From DATECU01 sp035286745 (lineage in GTDB: Bacteria; Acidobacteriota; Vicinamibacteria; Fen-336), in the NCBI GenBank assembly GCA_035286745.1, contig DATECU010000170.1:1-7286 (forward strand): 7,286 nt of DNA. The letters run 5' to 3'. Position numbers and translations under genes: made by a program. How positions within the stretch are numbered: position 1 is the first letter of the stretch; each line of letters starts with the position of its first letter. Positions 1 to 6,034 of the stretch are shown here, in pieces. A model generated the notes under the pieces. It did not search any database. It was not told where the DNA came from and saw nothing but the letters and a program-made list of their open reading frames with translations.

Positions 1-313
1 CCCGCAGCTTCTCCTGTTCGGCGATCAAGCGGAGGTCGGCGGCGAGGTCCCGGGTCCCGATGACGTGGGTGCCCTTGAACATCATGTGCTCGAAGAAATG
101 GGAGAGGCCGGTGATGCCGGGCCGCTCGTTCACCGAACCCACGTGAGCCACCCAGGCGGCGGCGATGCTGGGAGCGTCGTGGCGTTCCACCAGCAGCCAC
201 CTCATGCCGTTGGCCAGGGTGTGCTCCTGGACTTCGATCTGGGGCCCAAGCGCCGCCGGCCCGCTCGGTCCGCTGAGCACCAGAGCGAGCAGCATGAAGG
301 ACGGGGATGCCAT
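1..313 (-). CDS. M16-family zinc metallopeptidase (insulinase/pitrilysin type), N-terminal part, cut by window edge
   Basis: This is the first 104 residues of a predicted exported zinc peptidase; the remainder lies beyond position 1. The ATG at 313 is chosen because an AAGGAG Shine-Dalgarno lies 8 bases upstream and because the start gives a short signal-like hydrophobic stretch (residues 5-22, FMLLALVLSGPSGPAALG). Residues 26-70 show the usual M16 opening: a 'TLANGMRWLLVERHDAP' strand, then 'AAAWVAHVGSVNERPGITGLSH'. The inverted zinc motif HxxEH is present as H72-F-F-E75-H76, followed by 'MMFKGT', the most conserved part of the family. In M16 enzymes the two histidines bind zinc and the glutamate is the catalytic base; the third ligand, a downstream glutamate, is outside the window, so activity cannot be confirmed. 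The segment from about residue 87 (GTRDLAADLRLIAEQ) resembles the longer insert seen in some bacterial M16 proteins. It follows the ZIP gene by 19 bases on the same strand and is probably cotranscribed with it. The family call is firm; the substrate is unknown. Confidence 0.9.
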   Translation of the reverse strand, partial: MASPSFMLLALVLSGPSGPAALGPQIEVQEHTLANGMRWLLVERHDAPSIAAAWVAHVGSVNERPGITGLSHFFEHMMFKGTHVIGTRDLAADLRLIAEQEKLR

Positions 314-321
314 GAAAGGGA

Positions 322-327
322 CTCCTT
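322..327 (-). promoter_or_regulatory. Shine-Dalgarno site for the M16 peptidase gene
   Basis: The minus strand reads AAGGAG here, 8 bases before the ATG at 313. It sits in the 19-base gap after the ZIP stop codon and is the clearest ribosome binding site in the window. The other genes rely on overlaps or lack a good site. Confidence 0.75.
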
Positions 328-332
328 CGCGC

Positions 333-1097
333 CTACTGAATGCCTAACGCCTCCAGGCCGCGCTCGGTGAGATAGAAGAGCAAGACCCCCAGGAAGACCA
401 CCAGCGCCATGCGGATGCCCCGCTCCTCGTTGACCTCGGGCATCAGATCGGTGGCCCCCACGTACAGCGCCACCCCGGTGGAGATGGGGAGGGCGTAAGG
501 CACGGCACCCGCGAAGCGGTGCATGCCCAGCACCCCGGCCAGGGTGGCGGCGGCCAGGATCACCGAGGCGTTGACGGCGCCCCGCTTGCCTCGGCCCGAG
601 GCCAGGGCGATGGAGGCCACCGTGAAGCCTTCGGGGATCTTGTGCAAGGCCACCGCGAAGAAGACCAGAAGGCCCAGCGGCACCGAGACCAGGAAGCCGG
701 AGGCGATCGAGACCCCATCGAAGAAGGTGTGGGTGGAAAGCCCGACCAGGGCCGAGAAGCCTACCGCCGGGTTCATCATCTCGTCCTGGTGGACCTCCTC
801 GCCGAAGTGGAAGTGCGGGGCCACCGTGTGCTCGAAGAAGTGCACCAGGAAATAGCCGCCCAGGATCAGGAGCGGAGCCTGCGGCGAGAGCTTGAAGGAC
901 TCGGGGAGCATGCGCAGGAAGGTGGCGGCCAGCATGAAGCCGGCGCCCAAGGCCACGAAGTGCTTGAGGACCTCCTCGCTCCAGGACCGCCGCGAGACCA
1001 CGATCAGCCCGCCCAGGACGTTGGCGGCGGCGGCGGCGGTGCCCAGGAGCAGGCTCCAGGCGAGCGGTGAAAGCATGGGGGCAGGGGACGATAGCAC
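333..1097 (-). CDS. ZIP-family divalent metal transporter
   Basis: A 254-residue polytopic inner-membrane protein of the ZIP (SLC39-like) family, which moves zinc, iron or manganese into the cytoplasm. About eight hydrophobic segments are visible, near residues 12-34, 45-63, 74-88, 114-138, 140-166, 176-193, 201-218 and 230-246, as the family requires. The two metal-site helices are clear: TM4 carries H123-T-F-F-D127-G and TM5 carries H152-K-I-P-E156-G. A His/acid-rich loop lies between TM3 and TM4 (residues 86-106, with HFFEH and PHFHFGEEVHQDE), the usual site of the ZIP metal-binding loop. 'DLMPE' at 217-221 is also typical. The GTG at 1097 has an AGGGGA 4 bases upstream. An ATG at 1076 (residue 8) would also keep all helices and has no site, so the start is uncertain by 7 residues. 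Positions usually occupied by second-metal ligands are changed (T124, K153, no acid in TM6). Transport direction and metal are inferred from the family only. It probably shares a transcript with the M16 zinc peptidase. Confidence 0.9.
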   Translation of the reverse strand: MLSSPAPMLSPLAWSLLLGTAAAAANVLGGLIVVSRRSWSEEVLKHFVALGAGFMLAATFLRMLPESFKLSPQAPLLILGGYFLVHFFEHTVAPHFHFGEEVHQDEMMNPAVGFSALVGLSTHTFFDGVSIASGFLVSVPLGLLVFFAVALHKIPEGFTVASIALASGRGKRGAVNASVILAAATLAGVLGMHRFAGAVPYALPISTGVALYVGATDLMPEVNEERGIRMALVVFLGVLLFYLTERGLEALGIQ

Positions 1098-1132
1098 CGG
1101 GTCCCCTGGTGATTCAAGGTCCGGCGCCCCGT

Positions 1133-1159
1133 TTGACGCCCTCGGCCGGCGCGGATAAC
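1133..1159 (+). promoter_or_regulatory. Candidate sigma-70-type promoter for the exporter operon
   Basis: TTGACG at 1133-1138 matches the -35 consensus at 5 of 6 positions. GATAAC at 1154-1159 matches the -10 at 4 of 6. The spacer is 15 bases, shorter than ideal; using TAACCT (1156-1161) as the -10 gives 17 bases but a weaker hexamer. Transcription would begin near 1166, only about 5 bases before the GTG at 1171, implying a leaderless or nearly leaderless mRNA. The 73-base divergent gap must hold the promoters of both transcription units; no clear minus-strand promoter is seen. This is a pattern match only. Confidence 0.4.
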
Positions 1160-1170
1160 CTGGGCCCTCC

Positions 1171-2655
1171 GTGCGACTTCGACTGAAGCTCTTGGGAGCG
1201 GTTCTGGCGGTGTTGACAGAGGCGGCCGGCGCTCAGCAGGCTCCGCCGGCTCCGGATCCGGCACCGCCGCAGGCGCCTCCTATCGAGCGGCCGGAGTTTC
1301 GCGACGAAGCCATCGGCCCCGCCCCCGGGGCCGAGACGGTGAGCCTGGCCCAGGCCGTGGCTCTGGCCATGGGGGGCAACTACACCTTGCTTGGCGCGGC
1401 GGACCGACTCGAGCGAGCCCGGCTCCAACACGGGGACGCGCTGGCCCAGTTCTACCCCAAGCTCACGCCTAGCTACAGGCGCGCCTCCGACGAATCGAGC
1501 TTCGAGCTCGCCCTCTCCCAGAAGCTGCCGTGGACCGGCGGTTCGCTCAAGGGGTCGGCCGGCTTCGACCGGTTGCCGCAGGACCAAGTACCCCTTGACC
1601 GCGCGAGCGACCTGAGCCTCACCCTGACCCAGCCTCTGCTGCGAGGCCTGGGTCCAAGCGCCGCCTTCTTCGATCTTCGGAACAGCCGGCGGGCCAAGAT
1701 CGCACAGCAGCGGGCTTTCGAGCTGCAAAAGCAGCGGCTGGTGATTCAGGTGGCCGAGGCATACTACGGGGTGCTGTTGCAGCGGGCGCTGCTCGGGGTG
1801 GCGCGGCAGAGCCTGAAGCGGAACCAGGCTCTGCTCACCGCTTCCGATGCGCGTCTCAAGGTAGGCCTGGTGAGCAAGCTCGATGTCTTCCGTGCCGAAC
1901 TCCTGGCGGCCCAGGCTCGGGAGTCCGAGGTGGCGGCGCTCACCTCCTTGCAGAGCGCCATCGAGACCTTTCGCTCCCATCTCGGCCTGGCTCCCTCGGT
2001 GGACCTGGAACCGGAGGCGGGGGCCCTCCCCGATGATGTCGGGGATGACCAGGAGCCGCTGGAGGCCCTGGTTTCTCGCGCCATGACCCACAGGCTCGAC
2101 CTGCAGGAGACCCGCGACCAGGTCGAGGACGCCCGGCGAACCGCTTCTCTGGCCCGGCAGGACCTTCTGCCTCAAGTCGACTTGTCCCTGGGTTATACAC
2201 GCGCAGGCAGATCCTCGAGCTTCAGCGACGCCTGGAACCTGGCGGATCGACGCGTCAGCCTCTCCTTTTCCACCTCCTACCCCCTGGAGACCACGGCAAC
2301 CCGGACCCGGGCCGCGCTGGCGGGCATCGACGTCGAGGTCAGCCGGCGCAACCTGCGGCAGAGAGAGCAGGAGGTGGAGGCCGAGGTGCGAGGCGCCGTG
2401 CGCAACCTGAAGCACATTCGCACCAGCGTGGACTTGCAGCGGCGCGCGGTGGAGGTGGCGGTGCAGCAGTACCGGCTGGCCCTGCTACGCTATGAGCGGG
2501 GGCTGGCCTCCAACTTCGACGTGGGCGAAGCCGAGGGCAACCTGGTGGCGGCCCGCAGCGCTCTCGCCTCCTTGCTCAAGAGCTACCAGGCGTCGCGGCT
2601 CGAGCTCGAGCGAGCCACCGGAACCTTGGACCCGGATCGGGAGTTCGCGCCGTGA
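1171..2655 (+). CDS. TolC-family outer-membrane efflux protein
   Basis: A 494-residue outer-membrane factor that would form the trimeric duct of the tripartite exporter encoded downstream. An N-terminal signal peptide is visible (MRLRLK, then a hydrophobic LLGAVLAVL core, likely cut after AGA at residue 21), followed by a proline-rich stretch to about residue 38. Two outer-membrane efflux repeats follow, about residues 56-272 and 295-485. The first opens with 'VSLAQAVALAMGGNYTLL'. Each contains the long helices and the family signature: 'LKVGLVSKLDVFRAELL' near 229-245 and 'RYERGLASNFDVGEAEGNL' near 440-458. Beta-strand segments of the barrel lie near 99-156 and 335-372. The GTG at 1171 is the first possible start, since an in-frame TAA lies at 1156-1158 and no start codon occurs between; the signal peptide supports it. 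There is no Shine-Dalgarno site. The stop codon overlaps the next gene's GTG (GTGA). Length and architecture are normal for the family; substrate is unknown. Confidence 0.93.
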   Translation: MRLRLKLLGAVLAVLTEAAGAQQAPPAPDPAPPQAPPIERPEFRDEAIGPAPGAETVSLAQAVALAMGGNYTLLGAADRLERARLQHGDALAQFYPKLTPSYRRASDESSFELALSQKLPWTGGSLKGSAGFDRLPQDQVPLDRASDLSLTLTQPLLRGLGPSAAFFDLRNSRRAKIAQQRAFELQKQRLVIQVAEAYYGVLLQRALLGVARQSLKRNQALLTASDARLKVGLVSKLDVFRAELLAAQARESEVAALTSLQSAIETFRSHLGLAPSVDLEPEAGALPDDVGDDQEPLEALVSRAMTHRLDLQETRDQVEDARRTASLARQDLLPQVDLSLGYTRAGRSSSFSDAWNLADRRVSLSFSTSYPLETTATRTRAALAGIDVEVSRRNLRQREQEVEAEVRGAVRNLKHIRTSVDLQRRAVEVAVQQYRLALLRYERGLASNFDVGEAEGNLVAARSALASLLKSYQASRLELERATGTLDPDREFAP

Positions 2656-4274
2656 GCACGACCGCCACCGTCCAGCGCGCCAGTCACCTCTTCGCCGGCC
2701 TGGCTCGCCGAATGCTGTCCGTGGTCTCCCTGCTGGCCCGTGCCCTGCGCGCGTTGTTTCGGCGCCGAACCTGGACCCCCCAGGGAGCCCGGGCGCTCCT
2801 GGCCCTGGCCGCCGAGAACAAGGCGCGGACGGCTCTGGCCGGCGCCCTGTTGCTGGCCGGGGCGCTCCTCATTCCCGTTATGCTCGCACCGGGTGTCCCC
2901 CCCGGCATTGCCCTGGCCGAGGTCCGCGAGGGGCCCTTCGAGGTCTCGATCGTGGAGGGTGGGGTGTTGCAGGCGCTCAAGTCGGTCACCTATTCCTCGC
3001 AGATCCAGAGCAACCAGGCCAAGGTCATCGCCATCGTGCCGGAGGGCAAGATGGTGCAGAAGGGCGATCTGCTGATCCTCTTCGACCAGGCGCCCTTCGA
3101 GGAGGAGATCCGGCGCAGCCAGGCGGCCCTGGCCCAGGCCCAGGCCGAACGGAGGCAAGCCCAGGAGGACTACAAGCTCCAGGCCATCCAGAACCAGGAG
3201 GAAATCGGCACCGGCCGCCAGAAGCTGGAGCGCAGCGTGCTGGAGCTGAAGGACGCCCAGGAGGGCAAGGGCCAGCTCAAGGAGGAGGAAGCAGCGGCGG
3301 CGGTGGCGGCCGCCGAACGGGAAGTGCAGAAGGCCAAGACCGCGCTCGAAGACCTGAAGCCGTTGCTCAGCGAGGGCTTCATCACCCGCCAGGAACTGGA
3401 GCGGGCGGAGCAGGCGCTGGCCAAGGCCGCTGAGGATGCGGAGCTGGCCAAGCGGCGGCACGATTCGCTGCTCCGCTTCACCCGGCCGCTGGAATTGGCC
3501 CAGGCCAAGTCCGAGGCTGCGCTCAGCAAGGAGAGCCTGAAGCAGCTTGAGATCTCCGCCGCCTACCGCCTGGAACAGAAGCGAGCCGCCATCGCCGGTG
3601 CCGACAGCCGCATCCAGGAAGCTTCCAGCAAGCTGGCGCTGGCTCAACAACAACTGGCTCGCACCGAGGTGCGCGCCGACGTACCCGGCATCGTGGTCTA
3701 CCGCGACGTCTTCTTCGGCTCCGAGCAGCGCAAGCCCCAGGTGGGCGACCAGGTGTGGGCCAACCAGCCGCTCCTGATCCTGCCCGACATCTCGAAGATG
3801 GTGGTGGAGACCAAGATCCGAGAGACCGACATCCACAAGGTGGAGAAGAACCAGCGGGTCAAGATCCGGGTCCAGGCCTACCCCGAGCTGGTCCTCACCG
3901 GCCAGGTCACGCTGGTGGGCAGCCTGGCCCAGGAGGAGCGGGAGCGGCGGGGCAGCAAGTTCTTCGGGGTCACCATCCAGGTCAAGGAATCGGAGCCGAG
4001 GCTGCGGCCCGGCATGACGGCTCGGGTGGAGATCCACGTGGAAGAGCGGGCCCGTGCCGTCTTCGTTCCGTTAGATGCGGTGTTCGAACGCGAGGGGCAG
4101 GACCTCTGCTACGTGACCGAGGGACGCGGCTTTCGGGCCCAAGCCGTGGTGCTGGGGCCTTCCAATCAGGACTTCGTGGTGGTGGAGAAGGGCCTCCGTC
4201 GCGGGGAGCGGGTCGCCCTCCGGGATCCGCTGGCCCCGCCCAGCGATCCGGGCTCGGTGGGCTCGTCGCGGTGA
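2652..4274 (+). CDS. MacA/HlyD-like periplasmic adaptor (membrane fusion protein) with an N-terminal cytosolic extension
   Basis: A 540-residue adaptor expected to link the MacB-type permease in the inner membrane to the TolC-like duct. Residues 1-56 are basic and partly amphipathic (for example MLSVVSLLARALRALFRRR at 21-39). The single transmembrane helix is at about 57-79, so the bulk is periplasmic. Residues 90-148 form the first half of the biotinyl-lipoyl-like domain, ending 'PEGKMVQKGDLLILFD'. Residues 149-338 are a long heptad-rich, Ala/Glu/Gln/Lys-rich coiled-coil hairpin; 339-380 supply the second lipoyl half ('RADVPGIVV' to 'NQPLLILPD'). A beta-barrel domain follows to about 465 ('LRPGMTARVEI'), then a membrane-proximal domain to about 525 ('VFVPLDAVF', 'GLRRGERV'). 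The GTG start overlaps the TolC-like stop by 4 bases, which favours it over the ATG at 2712. Canonical MacA is about 370 residues with only a short cytosolic tail; the extra length here lies in the N-terminus and the long hairpin. The only cysteine is C486. The family is certain; the MacA subtype is inferred from the neighbours. Confidence 0.92.
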   Translation: MSTTATVQRASHLFAGLARRMLSVVSLLARALRALFRRRTWTPQGARALLALAAENKARTALAGALLLAGALLIPVMLAPGVPPGIALAEVREGPFEVSIVEGGVLQALKSVTYSSQIQSNQAKVIAIVPEGKMVQKGDLLILFDQAPFEEEIRRSQAALAQAQAERRQAQEDYKLQAIQNQEEIGTGRQKLERSVLELKDAQEGKGQLKEEEAAAAVAAAEREVQKAKTALEDLKPLLSEGFITRQELERAEQALAKAAEDAELAKRRHDSLLRFTRPLELAQAKSEAALSKESLKQLEISAAYRLEQKRAAIAGADSRIQEASSKLALAQQQLARTEVRADVPGIVVYRDVFFGSEQRKPQVGDQVWANQPLLILPDISKMVVETKIRETDIHKVEKNQRVKIRVQAYPELVLTGQVTLVGSLAQEERERRGSKFFGVTIQVKESEPRLRPGMTARVEIHVEERARAVFVPLDAVFEREGQDLCYVTEGRGFRAQAVVLGPSNQDFVVVEKGLRRGERVALRDPLAPPSDPGSVGSSR

Positions 4275-4294
4275 GGACGTGAGGTCGTGAGGGC
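4271..4294 (+). repeat. Three tandem octamers GTGAGGNC
   Basis: GTGAGGAC, GTGAGGTC and GTGAGGGC follow each other without a gap, from the adaptor's stop codon (TGA at 4272-4274) into the intergenic region. Only the seventh base differs. They could be a binding site for a regulator or simple slippage of GC-rich DNA; nothing else in the window repeats the pattern in tandem. Confidence 0.5.
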
Positions 4295-4328
4295 GGGCCC
4301 GGGCAGTCGGGAACCTCTCCGGCTGGGC

Positions 4329-4334
4329 TAGAAT
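4329..4334 (+). promoter_or_regulatory. Possible -10 element of an internal promoter
   Basis: TAGAAT matches the sigma-70 -10 consensus at 5 of 6 positions and stands out in this GC-rich DNA. It lies in the only sizeable gap of the exporter operon (4275-4363, 89 bases). Initiation about 7 bases downstream would leave a leader of roughly 23 bases before the GTG at 4364. No credible -35 hexamer is found 16-18 bases upstream, so the call is weak. No terminator (stem plus T-run) is seen in the same gap, so read-through from the adaptor gene is expected anyway. Confidence 0.25.
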
Positions 4335-4363
4335 GCCCTCGCCCTCCGCCACGACATGATGCT

Positions 4364-6034
4364 GTGACTACCCGCGCTTTCCCCTGCCCCACCTGCGGCC
4401 AGCCGGTGTTGCCGTCGGTGGGCGAGTGTCTCTACTGCACGGCGTCCCCCGCGCCGGAGGTGGTCGCTGCACCGCCGCCGGACCCGGCGCCGCCGCCCGT
4501 TCCCCTGGCGCCCCCGCCCTCCCCCATGCCGGAGGTGGCCGCTCCACCTCCGCTGCCGGACCCGGCGTCGCTGCCCATTCCCCTTCCTCAGCCCGCCCCC
4601 GCTGCCGCGCCCGAGGTCAGCCCGGCGGAACGCGCTTTCGGCTTGCTGTTGTTCGAGGCCGAGGAGAGCCTGGCCCGGGGTCAGGGGGACCGGGCGCTGG
4701 TGCTGGCCTCCCGAGCCGTCAAGGACCGGCCCGACAGCATAACCGCCCGGGCGGTCTTCGAGCGGGCCCGGCGCGACCTCCTGAAGGGCCGCCGGCGCGA
4801 CCGCCTGGAGGCCCGGGTGCGCGAGGCTCAGGGCTTGCTGGAGCGGGGAGAGCACGACGGCGCCGAACGCATCGTGACCTCGGCCCTGAAGCTGATCCCC
4901 GACCACCCGATGGCGCTCCGCCTCTTCAGCCGGCTCAAGGAGCGCCGCCTGGGCCTGGGCACCGCCGAAGCCGAGGCCGAACGCGAGCTGGAGAGGCTGG
5001 CTCGGGAGCGGGCCATTCAGGCGCTGGCGGTGGCGCGCGGGCACCTCAAGGCCGGCCGCCAACGCACCGCCGTTCTCACCCTGCGCAAGGGCCTGCGCCT
5101 GGCCCCCGACCATCCCGAGCTTCTGGCCATGCTGGCCGAGCTGCAAAGCGCCTGGGACAAGATCGAGGCCGAGGCCGCGCGCCGCCGGGCGCTCCACGCT
5201 CAGGTGCGCCTGGGGACCGATCTCTTGGGTCGCGGCCAGATCGACGAGAGCCTGCGCATCCTGCGGGCGGTCCTGGTCGAGGATCCGGGCAACCCCCGGG
5301 CCCAGGCCGCGATTCAGGAGGTCCGGCAGCAGTGGCTGCGCCGCAGCGACTTCGTGTTGGTGCCGGCGAGCACGCCGCCGCCCGCGCCCCCGCCTTCACC
5401 GCACCCGCCGCCCGTGGCCCCACCACGCGTGACACCGCCCGATGCCCCCGTCCTGCGGCGGGAGCCCCTGGTTCCGGCCGCCACGCCGTCGACTGTCGCC
5501 TCCGAGGTGCTGTTGCCCAGGACCCGTCGCCAGAGCACCCCCTGGGGGCTTATCTTCGGCGCCGCCGGCCTGGTCTTCCTGGTCCTGCTGTTCGCCACCA
5601 CCCGCAGCGTTCCCCCGCCGCCTAGCGCACGCCCAGCCTCCCCCAGCCTCCCCCCGGCAGCCCTCCCTCCCACCACCACCGAGCCACCGGGGCCGCTCAC
5701 CGATCTGGTCCCCGAACTGCGCCAGGTGATCGAGAACACGCTCGCCGCCTACGCCAAGGCCCTGGAGTCCCAGGACACCGCGGCGCTGGCCCAGGCAAGA
5801 CCCGATCTCACGCCCGCCGAACGCGAAGAGCTGCTGGCGCCCCTTCGCGGTGCGCTCAACGTGGCCACCGACCTCAGGGTCCTCGACATCATCCAGGAAG
5901 GGAAGACGGTGGTGGTGCCGGTGCTGGTGACCCAGGTGGTGGTGGGCGGACGAGGCCGCCAGCGGCCGCCGGTGGAGGAGACCCTGCGCTTCGAATGGCG
6001 GAGCGGGGTGTGGCTGCTGCGCCAGAACCGATGA
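4364..6034 (+). CDS. Zinc-ribbon, TPR and single-transmembrane protein with a probable NTF2-like C-terminal domain; unknown function, exporter-associated
   Basis: A 556-residue protein I do not recognise as a named family. Residues 8-25 form a zinc ribbon, C8-x2-C11-x10-C22-x2-C25. Residues 29-87 are Pro/Ala-rich and carry a duplication. Residues 92-325 are helical with about four TPR-like hairpins, each with a glycine turn and a closing Pro: near 97-124 (ESLARGQGDRALVLASRAV...RPDS), 155-183 (GLLERGEHDGAERIV...PDHP), 222-251 (VARGHLKAGRQRTAV...PDHP) and 283-311 (LGTDLLGRGQIDESLRIL...PGNP). Residues 336-372 are a second Pro-rich linker. One transmembrane helix lies at 394-412 after basic RTRR, implying N-terminus inside. 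After a third Pro-rich stretch, residues 445-556 look like a small alpha-beta NTF2/SnoaL-like fold (helix with LAAYAKALESQDTAAL, terminal strand ETLRFEWRSGVWLL), predicted periplasmic; this fold call is tentative. The GTG at 4364 is the first in-frame start after a stop at 4280-4282 and has no Shine-Dalgarno. Its end overlaps the ATPase start by 4 bases, suggesting an exporter accessory such as scaffold or sensor. This is inference. Confidence 0.85.
   Translation: MTTRAFPCPTCGQPVLPSVGECLYCTASPAPEVVAAPPPDPAPPPVPLAPPPSPMPEVAAPPPLPDPASLPIPLPQPAPAAAPEVSPAERAFGLLLFEAEESLARGQGDRALVLASRAVKDRPDSITARAVFERARRDLLKGRRRDRLEARVREAQGLLERGEHDGAERIVTSALKLIPDHPMALRLFSRLKERRLGLGTAEAEAERELERLARERAIQALAVARGHLKAGRQRTAVLTLRKGLRLAPDHPELLAMLAELQSAWDKIEAEAARRRALHAQVRLGTDLLGRGQIDESLRILRAVLVEDPGNPRAQAAIQEVRQQWLRRSDFVLVPASTPPPAPPPSPHPPPVAPPRVTPPDAPVLRREPLVPAATPSTVASEVLLPRTRRQSTPWGLIFGAAGLVFLVLLFATTRSVPPPPSARPASPSLPPAALPPTTTEPPGPLTDLVPELRQVIENTLAAYAKALESQDTAALAQARPDLTPAEREELLAPLRGALNVATDLRVLDIIQEGKTVVVPVLVTQVVVGGRGRQRPPVEETLRFEWRSGVWLLRQNR
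4454..4609 (+). repeat. In-frame tandem duplication in the proline-rich linker of the TPR protein
   Basis: A unit beginning CCGGAGGTGG occurs at 4454 and again at 4529; a diverged third start (Pro-Glu-Val) follows at 4610. The units are 75 and 81 bases, or 25 and 27 residues, both opening PEV and sharing AAPPP, DPA and a later PxPL. The frame is kept. It looks like an old internal duplication that lengthened the linker between zinc ribbon and TPR region. Confidence 0.6.

Noticed and set aside
65..370. A 101-codon plus-strand frame at the left edge
   Set aside because: It lies opposite the M16 peptidase gene, whose HxxEH motif and Shine-Dalgarno show the minus strand to be coding.
1114..2415. 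A 433-codon open frame on the minus strand opposite the TolC-like gene
   Set aside because: It is the antisense shadow of a clear efflux-protein gene. Long antisense frames are expected at this GC content, and its translation has low-complexity composition with no domain.
2492..3433. A 313-codon plus-strand frame crossing the TolC-like/adaptor junction
   Set aside because: It overlaps two well-supported genes in another frame and gives a Gly/Pro/Arg-rich product typical of out-of-frame GC-rich DNA. I also checked whether it marked a frameshift; both real genes are intact.
2583..4037. A 484-codon open frame on the minus strand opposite the adaptor gene
   Set aside because: It mirrors the adaptor's coiled-coil codons and gives a Leu/Gly/Gln-rich product without recognisable motifs. 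The plus-strand frame has full adaptor architecture.
4291..4320. GC-rich stretch after the adaptor gene considered as a terminator
   Set aside because: There is only short GGGCCC self-complementarity, no stable long stem and no T-run.
4310..4334. GGAAC at 4310-4314 as an extracytoplasmic-function sigma factor -35 element
   Set aside because: No matching TC-type -10 lies at the needed distance, and a pentamer is too short to support alone.
4328..5197. A 289-codon minus-strand open frame opposite the TPR protein
   Set aside because: It is a shadow of the TPR and proline-rich codons, with no domain and no plausible start signal.
5995..6030. Upstream ATG as the start of the ATPase
   Set aside because: It would add 12 residues not expected in the family and overlap the TPR gene by 40 bases. 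The ATG at 6031 gives the common ATGA overlap and a normal N-terminus.
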